From: Albula goreensis
Taxonomy: Eukaryota; Chordata; Actinopteri; Albuliformes; Albulidae
DNA: 64,000 nucleotides
Direction: 5' to 3'
Assembly: GCA_022829145.1 (NCBI GenBank)
Contig: CM040743.1
Location: forward strand, 25,766,646 to 25,830,645
This document shows positions 1-12,888 of the stretch, one piece after another. Positions within the stretch are counted from its first letter, which is position 1; each line of letters opens with the position of its first letter. The translations under genes and the position numbers were made by a program. Below the pieces are notes generated by a model, which was not told the DNA's origin, ran no database searches, and worked only from the letters and a program-made list of their open reading frames with translations.

Positions 1-688
1 CCGTGTCGCTGAAAAATGCTGTGGTAGCCAAGCTGGTTCAGTGTGCCTTCAGTTTTACTAAATTTCAATTTTATAAATCTCTGACAGCATCACGAGCAAA
101 AACACCCCCATGCTTCACAGTGGGTACCACACATGCTGGTGTCATCCATTCACCTTCTCTGCATCTCTGAAAAACATCAGAAAGAACGTCTGACTGATTG
201 GACATCATTTTTTATAGTAATTATAGACTGACATTGATTTTTGCAAAGTTCAGCTTTTCTTGCTGTATTATTGATTATTACAACAAAAAGCGAAAACTTT
301 CTACCAAATAGGTCCCTTGGTATCCCCTCTACCCTATTGACGTAAATTGTTATTTCAGGTGTTTAGACGAGGAAAGAAGGTTTTCAGGATAATATATTGT
401 ACTTGTGGCACCTGCAAACACTTTGCAATCACTCTGTTTGTTAGTATTTTGTACCTATGACATCTTTGTGGTATTTAAAGCAAAACCACAAAACTGGGAT
501 ACTGGCACAAAAAAACCTCATTTTCCAATAAAAACTTTTGTTTTGGAAAAATATTGTGCATGGACATAAACTTGACTATTTATATTTATGTAAGAAACAA
601 ATGTCTGTTTTTTTAACTTAATGGAAAATAATAAAGATGAATATGTTATTGTCAGCAGGTGTGTCCAAGCTTTTGACTGGTACTGTAC
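1..688 (-). mobile_element. Tc1-like DNA transposon remnant (3' part of element, cut by window edge)
   Basis: The minus strand reads as a decayed Tc1-type transposase. Around 180-60 it gives pieces such as PACVVPTVKHGGVFARDAV, close to the conserved stretch before the catalytic block of fish Tc1 transposases. The element ends near 659-688 with the familiar fish Tc1 terminus, a 'tgtccaagcttttgactgg' stretch followed by tactgta, next to a TA target. The other terminus lies left of the window. Stops and gaps break every frame between 190 and 650, so it cannot encode an active enzyme. Family assignment is from memory of fish Tc1 elements; the exact subfamily is not determined. Confidence 0.8.
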
Positions 689-1802
689 ATACAGACATAC
701 ACACGGCCCCCTGTGATTAGGAATGTTGCAAAGGATTCTACATTTGGAGGCACATTAAGGATTACCAAGAAACAAAGATGGTTGTACCATGCCCAGTTCT
801 GCTTTAAACTGGTAACCCCAAATGTAGATCCATGTTAACCATCGATAATATGGTGTTTTAGGTATTTGATTGGGATCTTGAGAGAATGGCTGTTTAACTT
901 TAAGTAGGTGCATGACCCTGTGTTCACTGACTTAAAGGTATTTATGATTGCGAGCCATTTCTCACCCCTGAGCTCTGTTAATTTATCTTATCTGCCCTCA
1001 GTTTGGCCCCAAGCCGGGCAGATGACAATACAGGAAGTAGAACAGGGCAAATAACCATAAAATCAGGTTGCTCTCCCAACAAAACATACAATTTGCCACC
1101 TTTAAAATCTTAAGCCTTCCCAACAAAAAAAGAGAAAATCATTTTTGATATTGCTTCCTCCAGCAATATATTGCACTGGTGTCAAGATCAATGAATTTCA
1201 GGGCAGGTGTGGCCTAGATTGTATCATTTGATAGATTTGGCCTAGATTTTATCATTCACTTTTCACTGTCAACACAGAGGCGATTTCTCTCAGCACAGAT
1301 TTACCAGCATGCTTTGCTGCAACACTCTGAGAAGACATACTGAACCATTCCCAGAAGTTTTGGGCATTCCACTTTCTCAAAAAACATACATTTGTCAGCA
1401 GGACCCGGGAGAGTGTCATTTTCCATATGAGCTGGCATGCAAGCACATGAGAGGAAGGTAATGTCAAAAAGTCTGTCTTTGAAAGTTGTTGGCTAAAAGC
1501 AAAAACCTCAATCTGTCAATCATAAAGCATATTACATAACACTGTGTTGTAATGTTGTAATGTTGAAATGTTGACACCTTTATGCTCAAAATGGAATATA
1601 ATTGGGAGTTTTTTTCACACATTTCCAAAGAAATAAAACAGGTTGAAATGTTTAAAAATACAAAGCAATAAGCAAAATGAAATTAAATGGGTCAAAACCC
1701 ATAAACATTCCAATTCTGGTGTAATACCAGAAGTAGGGCATTGCTGGTCATACGTTATAAATACTGCATTAGGTTTCTAGGTTTCTTTGTCAATATCCAC
1801 TA

Positions 1803-2262
1803 TTTACTACTTCCTGCCATTTAGAGTGGTGGCACTCCAGGGTCCAATGCGCATTGCAGCCATGAGGCCCTGATGTCTCCCTATATCTCACTCACTGCAC
1901 ACCTCCAGGGTAACGTGCCAAGTGCTCAGTGCCCTTCAGACCAGAGTCAGAATCTAGAGGCCTCCACCTGATCTCAGCGGACATCTGCTACCCTAGCCAC
2001 CGGTGCACCGCAAGGCATGAACAATACCAAGCCACGGACTGAGCGATCCAACTGAACGGCGCAATTGGACCTGTCCCCTGGGGTGGTCCCTGGTGAGGTC
2101 CCGGCTCTTGGACACGCTCTCTTGATTCATGGTGTCACTCCTGAGCCGAGTAGAGGCACGCTTGTCACAAACCTCCGTCTCTATCTGGCAGATGCACTCT
2201 CTTTGTCGAGACAGAGACCTGAGATGTAACCCCTCTTTAAAAAAAACAAAGGGTCACAACAG
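1803..2262. other. GC-richer unexplained block
   Basis: Base composition changes sharply here compared with the AT-rich flanks. The block has several CpGs (for example around 1998-2065 and 2140-2160) and no long open frame. It is not recognisable as rRNA, tRNA or a known transposon end. It could be an old repeat, part of an LTR, or a conserved non-coding element. Confidence 0.3.
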
Positions 2263-5200
2263 AGTCAGGAGGTATTCTCTCATGTGACTCTTTCAATCAA
2301 CTCAAGACTGATATACTTTAGACCGCCTCCATGGCACGGCACTACAGATATGCATGGCTGCGTATTGATTAGACAGTGAAACTATTATTCTATCAGTATT
2401 CCCTAGTGGTTCCTCCACAACAAAAAGAGTACATTAGTGATCATCTCTGAAAGCTGACAAGAGGGATAATCTTTCACAGTCTTAGCATCGTAGTGGTGGC
2501 TGAAGCTGAAGCTGTTTAATGATACTCTAAATAGCACTCAGAATTCCAAATTAGTCCAGCTCTGCAGGTATGGCATGGAAGTTAGCCCTAGCTTAAGGGT
2601 CAAGGACATGGGCTTGACCCCTCCAATCTAATTAAAAGGAAGTGCATCTCCTCTCCATCTCCAAAAATTCTCCTCCGCCATTAACAGTATAATAGTCACA
2701 AGGATGTGAAAGTGGTAAAACTACCATTTACACTGCACTGCACTCCTACAAATATACGGCCCATCACCAGTTTAATGAATGCGTAGAGCATCATTTGGCA
2801 ATAAAAATATAAATCATTCTCAGTTCCTTCAGGACCAGCCGAGTGCATTCATCCCTGCCTTATAATTTTCTTATGAGTCACTCTCGTTCTAACATTGGCC
2901 TTTTCTGCATGCCAAAGACTTAATCCATGGAGACCTGAGTGAATAGGATAAAAAGCAAACTTTTTGGAGGGAGGTATTGAAAGAAAACCACTCGTTTCAA
3001 TCATTTCAAAGTTTAAAAAGGGAATTGGAATGTTTGATCTCTAAACAAACTCTCAATAGTCACGCTGAGGCATTGCTTTTGTCTTTGTTTTGATCTTTGA
3101 TCGTTTAATGGCCACCAACTAAAAGAAGAAAACGGGGTCTCCGGTGACTCCATGGGGGTCTTTTGTTGCTTGTGTCTGTGCTAGTCGTCTGATGTCTGGT
3201 TTTGCATTCCTAATCACTGACTATGTACCTTGCAATTTCTTCCAGACATAAAAAGAAAAGTGCATTATTCTGATAAATATACAGAGAAACAAACTACAAA
3301 AACCTAATCTTGGACTGTATCCAGAAATGTTTCATTTTGTGGGTAGAGTGAAGGCTTATAAGTAAAACAAGGTTTTTTTTTTTTGAAAGACAGTCTCACT
3401 AATCAAATCACACATGTTGACATTAGCTTCACCTTACACAGTTACACAGTGCCCTGCTTCCGTGTATGGGGAACACATTAAAAGCCCGAGGATGGAAGGG
3501 ATTGCCATGGGTCAAGCTGTCAAAACAGCCACAGGCAGCGCATGTCCTGTTTTACAGGGAGATTACACAGGCCCGGGCATGCTACATGAGCCCTCGTTCG
3601 GAGCGTCTTCTCCTTTTGCATTGCTCACGTTGACTGCCCTTTCATACACATGTGCATGGATCCTGCCGGCTGGAAGCTCCAGTGGGCCCATGTTACCGAA
3701 CGGGAAAAAAGATGGAAGCCCAGCTGGGCAAGGAGAAGATTCCTGGGAGAATGAGGGGCTCAATGGGCTCAGCAGGTGTGGAGTGGTGAGGTCTGCCTTC
3801 AGGCCTAATGTACACACCAAATCTTTACAACAGTGTAGTAGCACAAGTAGCCCTGTGTCTGCCTCTACACAGACAAAGAGCCCTCTGATCGTGTCCAAGG
3901 GTGTCAGTGGCCCTTGAAACATTCGGCAAAAGGGAATCAAACTCTAGGAGCCAACGTGAATAACCAATCCCTCTGCTCGTTAAAACTCCTCCACCTCACA
4001 TGGGACCCCACCCCCCTACCTCCATCACAAAAAAGCAGTTTCTTATTCTCCAAACGTCCACCATAAATCACGCTTTGTTCCCGGGCAGTCCCGTAAAACT
4101 GAAATGCAGTGCAGCAGCTGCTCCTAACTGGACAAACCCCCAGCTGTTTATTCTGTGAAGGTCTGTTCTGGGAACCCCACAACCCCCTGCCCCGACCCCC
4201 AGATGTGGACCAGCTATTCCGTGATAGATTATGGAAGGAGAATAGGAGGGAAAAGGTTCAGGGACTTGTACGTGGGGAGATGTGCGAAGAAGGAGAGGAG
4301 CAACTGTTGGGAAAAATGGAATGGATCTGGAATGATATATCTGCACATGTCCGCGGGGATTGTATTACCACTCGAATTCACCAGGAAAAATGTGAAGACA
4401 GATTTTCGTTCAAGACCTCTCTTTAGTTTCCAGGATCAGAAAAGCTGACTCATGCAATAGCACTTTTCCAGACAAAGGGGACAACTTACTATTGTGTGCA
4501 CAACTGTTTGTTTGAATCACTCCATGGTAAATTCACGTCAACTCTCCAATGGAAATGTAGCAGGTTGTTCTTGAATCCAGCTTGAACAATCGTTCTGAAA
4601 AGAAATCAAATATTTTACTTTGCTGTTTTCTAAACACACATGCTTATTATTTTAGAGTCATTGATTCTCAAAATTTTTATTGAGCTTTGTCAGAGAAGTA
4701 AAGAAGTAAAATTCCCAGCCAAAGTAATCAAATGTACAAATCAATTTTTTCTAAAATTTACACCCTTTCGAATCTTACATTTACAGCCAATGTGAAAGAG
4801 CAGGTCTCAGTCTGGTTATACCTTATCTGCAGGCAGACTGACTACTGAACTGGGCCAGTCAGCCATCTGGTATGTAGAAGTTGACCTCTTTCTTTAACGT
4901 TCAGTATCTGTAGTCCTCATGTTGACTAATATTGATATGATCAGGCATGCAAATCTGTCAAGCCATCTCAAATGTACATTGTGTAAAACATGGGATGCTG
5001 AAATGAGTAGCTCTTATTGTGGCCAAAAGAACCAGTGAAGTATGAGTGGTGAGAGTGAGAAGTTAATTTGGACTTAGAAATCATCTTAAATTAATTTGGA
5101 GTAAGAATCAGACCAGGATTATCTTCACAGTCATCACACACTACAGGAGTGACTGAAGCACTACCTATCAAAGACTGAATTTCTTCTGACCGCCTCCCTA

Positions 5201-5828
5201 AGCATTAACTACCATGGAGCAATGGCTTCTTACCCTTTACAAACAGTGGTTTGGCAACTACATTCTCAAAAGCCAGAAACCTGGGCTTCTTTTCAGGCCC
5301 TTGACCTTTCGATCAACCATTAAATTAATGAGGTGAGATCATCCTACCACCTGCTCCACAACAAAAGTCATAAAACTATACCTGACTCATACTTTCTCCC
5401 ATACAGAGGAGAAAAGAAGTCTCCTGAGCCCTGAACTGAACTATTGCAGATGCGGCTTTCAGGGTCTACATAAGTGCAGCTTATTCTGAAAGAATCCACG
5501 CATGGCTGTCTAGCTCATCATGAATGCCCTGCACATCTCCTTCCGTCTCTGTCCTATGTGGACTGCACTGGCTCCAAGTCAAGCCAGGATAGCAGGTCTC
5601 AATGCACTGCAACAACAATCAGGAGAAAGGGTGTGGGCCCGCTATCACTAGTATGGCCTTTGGGGATCTAATCCATTTTTAAACACGTTTCGCTTGGTGT
5701 GTTTGGTATTTTATTGGATGAATCATTTTAGAATTATTGTTTATTGCTCCAAATAGTGAGCAACATAGAATGATCTGCTTCTTAAGTACATATCAATGTT
5801 TTTAACATTAGTTAAATTAGTTTAGTGG

Positions 5829-5877
5829 TATTAGTAGTTAAAATGTTGAAATGTTAAAATGTTTTTAACTACTAATA
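5829..5877. repeat. 15-bp perfect inverted repeat
   Basis: The arm tattagtagttaaaa at 5829-5843 is the exact reverse complement of 5863-5877, with a 19-base spacer. The surrounding DNA is AT-rich and also contains partial copies of 'aatgtt', so the hairpin may be longer but imperfect. It could be a MITE terminus or chance AT-rich symmetry. Confidence 0.6.
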
Positions 5878-7725
5878 TGTGGATGCACTATGTGCATTGT
5901 AAACCTTAATTAGAATGATGATTTGCAATTTCTTTGAATATTTTTATTCATCTTTTCACTGCATCAACGCCTAGGGGCAACAGTTGTTGCACAAAACTTT
6001 TCAATAGATGAAGCCAAAGAAACCTTCAAAACACACAGATCAATGCCAAATTTCATTTTATACAGTGATTGTTTGGCAATCACTGCCTCTCTCAGCACAG
6101 TGCGCCTCTGTGTTGAAAGGTGCTGTTTGTCTCCCCAGCTGTTCGCTGCGTTTCATCTCCGGCACTTCACGGGAGCTTCAGAGTCCAATCTACAGTCATA
6201 ATAGAGGCTGCAATTTCAACCTCCAATCTGCTCCACGGGGGTCCTTTTAAAGATAGTCTGAAGGAGATTATTCTGTATGTCTTCCACAAAGAGTGCAAAA
6301 TCTCACCTGTGTCTGGTGTGGAGCTGTGTCCAACAGAGCGGAGCTTTGCCTGGCCCCGGTTGGGCAACGTGCCAGCCATTTTTTTTGCAGGTGGTTAAAA
6401 TCCCTCTGGATCCGCAGGGGTGCCGGGCTTACTGAAGCTTATTGCCAGGCGATTGCGTTTCACAGTTTCTGCAACAGACAGAGCCATGATGGCACAAATG
6501 CTAAACATTTCACCATACCTGAAACCAGAGAATATCAGATGGACTTTCACATGTAGCGGTTACTCATTTATGACATGGATTTGAGATCAGGGCTGGGTGT
6601 GCAAATACAGAGGAGTGAAATTTCAGTTACAGCTGATGACCTTGGCTCCGTGCTGTTGCTGTCACTGGAATGAATTTCACCTTGCTTGCATGGATTGGTT
6701 GTAATTATGGCAAAACCTTTAGCTCAGTAGTTGGATCCACAGTGAAACAAGATAAATCTGGTTACCAACTGCAACCCTTTCTTTGCTGTTTGAGAAGATA
6801 AGACATCCCATTCTGCTCTTCTGCAGAACAAGAGATTAAGACTCATTAGGCATAAAACATTTGATATCCTTAATCTCTCTGGCTAATATTTCTTCAGAAT
6901 AATACATGCCTTACCTAACATTTGTCCTGACTTTCTTCTAAAGTGCCACATTTGGCATATAATTTGTTCCTAATGACACTCTGAGAAAAGAGGGGGGCAA
7001 ACGTGTGCATTGTCAGTTGCCCATGGATTAAATTGTTAATTAAGTTATTTAGTCTCACTTCCCTGATAATCAATTCATTTATTGGAATAAAAAAAAATCA
7101 GATGCAGGGTGGCACAATTAAGAAAAAAATGTAAAGGCATGGTTCATTATAATGTAATAAAACAGGAAAAAATCTTTTTCTCATTTTTTAAAAATGAAAA
7201 ATAAAGACTGTGGAAGCCACACCTGTATGTAGCGTTCACATTTTCCTTAAATGAAAGCTTCTCCTCTTCTCTGTCAGCTCACATTTGTGGCACATCTTTC
7301 CTTTCAGCATTTGTCTCAGAAGATCCTCCTCATGAAATATTCAGACGTTCCTGTATACACCTCAACTCCCTTGTTCCGTGCTACAATATTTCTAGATGGC
7401 AAATCCCCAGAATTAATACAGGACTTTAAGGTTTAAAACCAGGAATTCTTCCTGAAAGAGATTACTTATAATTAAAACTATCTCTCTGTCCAGCTGTGTA
7501 AATATATACTGATTTATTTGTAGTAAAAATAATGTGTTAGCCTTTTTTATTGTTATTGGTGTTTGGCAATTTTGTGTATTTGGTCAAACAGTAATTTCAC
7601 AGTCATTTCAGAAACATACATACAATTGTGTTAAGAATTCTTTGTCCCTGATATAAAGATATTTTTCAAGAATGAAAAGTAATGAGTGTATAAAAGATCA
7701 ACAGGACATTTGAAAATCTCTCTCA

Positions 7726-7890
7726 AACACACACACACACACACACTCACACACAGGGGCATAGCACCAGGGGGGAAAAGGGTACTAAGTATAGTGCCCA
7801 AGGATTTCAAGGGTCCCACGAAAATCTGTGATTTTCTTTTTTTTTTTTTTTTACAAAGAGTGTACAGGACCCAGAATGTCTTGCTACCCC

Positions 7891-7942
<52 letters not shown>
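7726..7942. repeat. Two (CA)n microsatellites flanking a transposon-like core and a poly-T tract
   Basis: (CA)n runs occupy 7726-7755 and 7894-7941. Between them lies a block starting 'aggggcatagcaccagggg', which resembles a degenerate dispersed fish repeat, then a T run at 7837-7852. The open frames spanning this block on both strands are microsatellite artefacts rich in HT/CV dipeptides. Confidence 0.75.
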
Positions 7943-7945
<3 letters not shown>

Positions 7946-10676
7946 TGGTGCACCCGTTTTACGATCAATAACTTTAGACATTTAATTTAGCACCATTTAT
8001 TTCCCAGAGTACCGACTGTGCACGGTCACCCCCACAGGCATGTCAAAGTCAGTTCTCCGCAGCACTGAACCCATCACAATATGCCACTCTGACAAAGCCA
8101 GAATGAGGTGGACCCAACCCGGAGGCATAATTAATTCCAGAAGAGCCCAATGCACCCGCTCAAAAACTATAGACTACACAGTCCCAGGGTGATTTTTCTA
8201 GATTCTGTTTTTACAAGACATTTGAATGTTAAGTTTATTGGTTTGGATTTTATGTCCTGGGCAAGTTTTAGGACACCAGAAAGGATTAGCCTGGGTCATT
8301 AGATGGGGTAACAGCCATGGGCAGGGCTTAAGCTATTAAATTGAAATAAATAAATAAATGGACTAAGTACAGTGTTTTTCTCAAGGATTCAGTTCCAGTA
8401 ATAATTCATCTAGCTGAGATCAGTCTAGCAGGGTTCTAAAGTGTAGTACATGAAAAACAGCAGAATCGATAAAGGAAATTAATTCAGTAAGGGTTGAAAT
8501 GGACCAAAAGACTGCACTTCAAAGCATCCTGCTAAGTTTCCTTTTGACAAGATTCTCCACTGCAGCTGGCGTTAAAGAATAAAACATGCAAAGGTTTCAG
8601 TTATGAGATGTAAAATCTTCACCAAGACAACCAACAGGCTTAACTGGAGCATAAGCATCCAATGTGTAAATCCAGTCGTAATGTAAGTTAATTTATAACA
8701 ATATGTGCATGCATACAAAGTGGCTACACTAACCCTGAACAGGGATACAAACATTCTCAAATAATAGTAATATTTGAACACTGGAATTCACCTAGAGTTA
8801 TTTAAGCCATCTTCTCCTCTATCCAATAGACACTACATCCCACACAGCATTTAAAAACACCATCACTGACAGTCACATAGCTACATGTTAAGTGTCATAA
8901 GTCAAATTTTGCTATGCACATCCTTTATATTAATCAGTCCTCAATAATCCCATCTGCAAACTTAATAAAACAACACTCCCAAATTCCCTGCAGATATAAT
9001 TTAGGTACTGTCTAGGACCGTGATGCCTGTCAGTTGTGATCCTCGTTAAACTATCAGCTAATCACATCGGCAAGAGAGTCCTCCTTTTGTGATGGAAGGG
9101 CAGAATGGCAACAAACTACTGTGCGTCTCTGACAGACTACAGCAGGAATGGACCTGCCAGGAGAGAAGCACTGGGGGATTATGGGTGAGAGAGATTCCAC
9201 ACGTGAGCAGAGGGGTCACATGTGATCTTTTCTAACCAGAGCCTCTCACATAACCAACTGGAACGTGATACATGAAACATGGGTTGCCAGGTCCTTTCCA
9301 GTTTTCCTCTCTCCTGCTTTTTCCCACATAATTAGTTGATTGAACAACTCAAAAAATGTACATCTGTCCGGAACTTTGACTCAGAATTTAAAAAAAAAAG
9401 TGGGTTTTTCTCTTGACCATCAAAAACTGGTGTGTTAAGCAAACACCCAAATAAAATTACCAAACTGCACTTGTGTAGACCAAAACAAATACTTGAACTT
9501 AATTATTTTAAGTCAAAGTTTAAGAATAAAATTTCATTGAATCTAGGCAGTCAGACCCAAATTCCATCAAAGGGAATCACGTATTCAGACACATTTCATG
9601 GAACAGAATGTGGACACAAATTGCGGTTTCTGAAATCATTCACCACCCTGCTCACCATTCCGTTGCCTTACATATGGTCATGTGAGGAATGTATTGCTGT
9701 TCTCTCATTTGTTTTATTTTACCTTGACACCTAAACAGCGATTAGAATTTTTTTCAAGATGGATAAATCCCTATTAAACAGGAAAAACATTTCAGTAATA
9801 TCATAAGGAGTGCCTATTGTTATTGCTAAAAACAGATAAACAGAGAGAATTAGGGTGTGTGCCTGACCACAGTCCCCAGCCACAACCTGACCTCGGTGAC
9901 ACAAGAAGTGCCAGCCTCACGCTTCTGGAAAACAGCACCACATCATCGCTTTGGGAAACTGCTTACCAGCTGCGACTGATGCTGGCTGGATTTATACAGT
10001 TTCAGTCCAGGCAAACTTGATATGTATAATCATGTTTACTGTTACAGTAATCCTCTTAATGCCACCTGAGGTCTCCCAAGAGGCTTAGCGCCATTTCTGG
10101 AGAGAGTCCTTTGCCCTCTTGAGACTGCATTTATATTTGGTTGTTAAAACTAATCAGACGTGCTTGTTTGTTTTGTTTTTTCCCTGTTTAATGTGGCATG
10201 AAGGCTTGTTGGTAACAATCATCCATGTCATGTTACTTTATGGGGTACTTTAGAACAAAATGGAAATAGCAACATTTCCACTGTTGTGCAATATAGAAAA
10301 TATATGTTTAGACAAAGGATAGTGCTAGGATAGTGTAGGTGATCACCCATTCACTGACAGATAATGCAATGGGGCTGATAAGAATCAATCAAAATATAAA
10401 TTAAGACTCTCTCCAAACTCCCTCCATCACCTTGGAAACAGATCAGTCTATGGGCATGCCCAATGTGACAAGCTGTTAAATTAAAACTAATTTTAGAGAA
10501 TTTATTGTAAATGACAGGTGAAAGAAAAGATCCAAACAGAGGAACCAAAATTGTCAAATACAAGCAGTGATCAGAAGCTAACTCTAGGGTTCTGATTGAT
10601 GAAGACATGAACTTTCAGTCACTGTACAGACTTGTACACTGCACAAACTCCTCCTCTTAGCTGAATTACAGACATT
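7943..10676. other. Gene-free stretch, unclassified
   Basis: No coding exon, RNA gene or clear transposon was recognised. A short (AAAT)n run lies near 8344-8360. The 9820-10020 part is somewhat richer in GC and open in one plus frame for 67 codons, but the product resembles nothing I know. Confidence 0.45.
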
Positions 10677-10706
10677 CTCTCACTCACTCACACACACACA
10701 CACACA
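10677..10706. repeat. (CA)n microsatellite
   Basis: About 30 bases of CACT then CA units, followed within 30 bases by a short (TG)n stretch at 10719-10732. The two tracts could pair as an imperfect hairpin. Confidence 0.85.
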
Positions 10707-10933
10707 ATTTCCCTTTGTTGTGTGAGTGTGTATTTATGTGATGAGTTACTAATCACTGATACTGGCAGAAGCTCAAGGAAAGCTAATGCAATCAATAACG
10801 GCTCATGCGCACTGTGATGTATTGTAATTAGTTTCTGAATATTTTATACTCAGTCGCGGCGGGAGACACAGGGCACATGTCCACCACATTTTTCTGGATC
10901 ATCATCGGTTCCAGTACTTTTCCTCTTCTCCTT

Positions 10934-11016
10934 CTTTCCTCCACTCGTTTCCTCCCCTCATCTCCTACCCCAGGAGTATGTGGAGGAAAGGAAGGGAGGA
11001 AACGAGTGGAGGAAAG
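10934..11016. repeat. 23-bp perfect inverted repeat in a polypyrimidine/polypurine tract
   Basis: The arm at 10934-10956 (starting ctttcctccactcg) is the exact reverse complement of 10994-11016, with a 37-base spacer. The spacer itself carries a third partial copy of the purine motif (tggaggaaaggaag at 10980-10993). The left arm is nearly all pyrimidine and the right arm nearly all purine, so hairpin or triplex structures are possible. A diverged purine relative is at 11537-11567. Confidence 0.8.
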
Positions 11017-11999
11017 GATGAGATGAAATGAAAATTGGAACAACAAATCCGATTTGCCCGTCATCAAAGTCGATGTCGGCTATTGATGAAGTAGTAGCTT
11101 CGACTGATTTCAAGGATACCTAAGTCAATCATGCTTCTCATATGCTGCCAGCCCTTTTCATGCATTAAAATATGACTTTCAGTTACTCTCACTCTGTGCA
11201 TGATTTAACGTAAACACATGTACAAGGAAATAAATAAACCTGCTGCTACAGTAACCACTGAATTTTACATTTGCAACTCAAAGTGTGAATATATCGATAT
11301 TAATGTGGATATGTTTGAAAAAGCAAACAGAAATCTTTCATTATTAATGTAAATCATCCAATTACTGTTTAAGTCTTGCAGTTATACTTAAGTGTTGGTA
11401 AATCACTTGTCATGTTTTAGAACTTTTTGATGCTGAAATATTCTGTGGGATGGTCTTTTAAACTGACCAGTTGTGAGCACAGTAATGTCACCCAGAAATG
11501 TGAGTAGACTTCTGTGGTAGGATACATTGATGTATCCTTCGTTTGGAGGAAGGAGGAAGTGAGTGGAGGAGGCAAAATTTTGTTTCCTACCTTTTTGGAA
11601 CAGTGGAGGGAAGGAGGGCACATAGATTTGTTTCTGGGGCAAGGAGGAAAGAAGGAACAAAATTGAATATTGAAATGCACCCAAAGTAACCCAACCTATG
11701 CCCATACAGCTGTCTTGCTAACACTCCATCTGCATTCAAACCTGAAGTGCCGGGTCAAGGGGTCGGACACACTAACCACTGGACTAAAACTTGTCGTGGT
11801 AGTGATGTCACCGCCCCACTATTGTTGAAATCCACAAGCCGCTAATGCCTATCGGATTAAATCCTATTTCCACATTTTAAAGACCCACTTCTGCTTTCTC
11901 ATTTTGCAAACCTGCAGTCTATCAATACATATTTACATACATTATAGGCCTCACACTGTCCTCCATATACATAGCCCATTATGTATACTTTAACAGCAA
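11017..11999. other. Gene-free stretch with a second purine-rich block
   Basis: Purine-rich DNA at 11537-11567 and 11600-11655 resembles the right arm of the inverted repeat at 10994-11016. Two overlapping minus-strand frames at 11403-11705 are open for 87-100 codons, but they run through this low-complexity DNA and have no recognisable product. Confidence 0.4.
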
Positions 12000-12213
12000 G
12001 TCAAATGCTTCCTCCTCAAGACACACACTGAGGTCAAACAGTGATGCCAACCTCCACAGTTTTCCTTCTCTGCAGATGGGATCTGAAGGTTTGTTCTCTG
12101 CCTGAAAGTTTGAGCGACATGTATGAGACAAGAAATTGGTGATTTCCAACTTGGAAACCTTTCAAAGCATTGTGAACCAAACGACTTGTCTGAGAAACTG
12201 GTAGTCAGTGTAA

Positions 12214-12408
12214 TTACCTGAGGTCTGACTTCTGCATCCAATTCGGGGTTGACCATCTCAAACGTGCTTTCTTTGGAGAGCTCATGTCAGCATTTGACAG
12301 GAACTGAGGTCCAGTCAGCCAGGTGGTATCTTTCAGATGGGCAACAGGCACTGCTCTTGTAGCATGACCTGCTAGGTTCATGTCAGTTGGCACATAGTGC
12401 CACTGCAC
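12214..12408 (-). pseudogene. BEL/Pao post-RNase H fragment
   Basis: The frame reads MQWHYVPTDMNLAGHATRAV followed by TTWLTGPQFL. In intact elements this is the QWHYVPT--NPAD-GTR ... WL-GP-FL block that links RNase H to the integrase. It supports the BEL/Pao assignment and shows that the right-hand part of pol survived. Two stop codons and frame changes lie on either side. The integrase core is not recognisable below 12200. Confidence 0.7.
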
Positions 12409-12639
12409 AGTCTGGGTAGACCTTCGAATTCATGAAACTCTGTAACTCACACACAGAATTTTTCCTCTCCCAGAACAAAGCCAACAAGGCGGTTCTCTCA
12501 TGAATCACTAATCCTCAGGTAGGCCACCGCAGCAATTGAGTCGAGGCATCTGAAAAGATGCAGAGCTCCTTTCTCTGAGCATTTAAAAGAGTGGTATGGA
12601 CGTATGGGCTTGGTATGTGGAGGTTGCACCAGTGATAGC

Positions 12640-12888
12640 TATGAGCTCCTTGGGAAAGCATAGAAGAACACCATGGAGCGAATTGTTTTGGTCAGGCCCT
12701 GTAAAGAGGACATCATTTAGTTACACTCTGTCATGCTGTGCGCTTGAATCAAAGACCACTTGAATCTGTCTGGGTTTCTTTGGGTGGTATACGCCAAAGG
12801 TAGGTAAGTACCAATGTTCTTCATGGTCTTCAAGGGGAGGAGAAAGCTCAGCATTTCAAATATTTTTGTCATAAACATGAAGAAGTGG
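12640..12888 (-). pseudogene. BEL/Pao reverse transcriptase N-terminal fragment
   Basis: Across frames the minus strand gives WYLPTFGVYHPKKP, then VVFDSSAQHD and LNDVLFTGPDQNNSL. These are the conserved entry blocks of the BEL/Pao reverse transcriptase (normally WYLP-FGVYHP, VVFDSSA, LND-LL-GPDL). The catalytic YxDD block and the remaining palm are absent, and within about 250 bases the sequence resembles the RNase H end. A large internal deletion is the simplest explanation. Confidence 0.7.

Larger units (their letters stand above)
689..7725. other. Gene-free stretch, unclassified
   Basis: I see no coding exon here. Short open frames exist in all six frames but lack family resemblance. The longest is open on both strands at 3414-3940, which reflects low stop-codon density rather than a gene. 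A GC-richer block lies at 1803-2262, an imperfect tandem of about 9 bases (tgttgtaa type) at 1545-1574, and an inverted repeat at 5829-5877. The rest is AT-rich single-copy-looking DNA. Confidence 0.5.

Noticed and set aside
6543..6585. Possible tRNA-like SINE head (gtagcggttactcatttatg)
   Set aside because: The A-box resemblance is not followed by a good B box, and no SINE body can be seen.
7631..7985. Frames of 99-116 codons on both strands rich in HT or CV repeats
   Set aside because: They are translations of (CA)n microsatellites.
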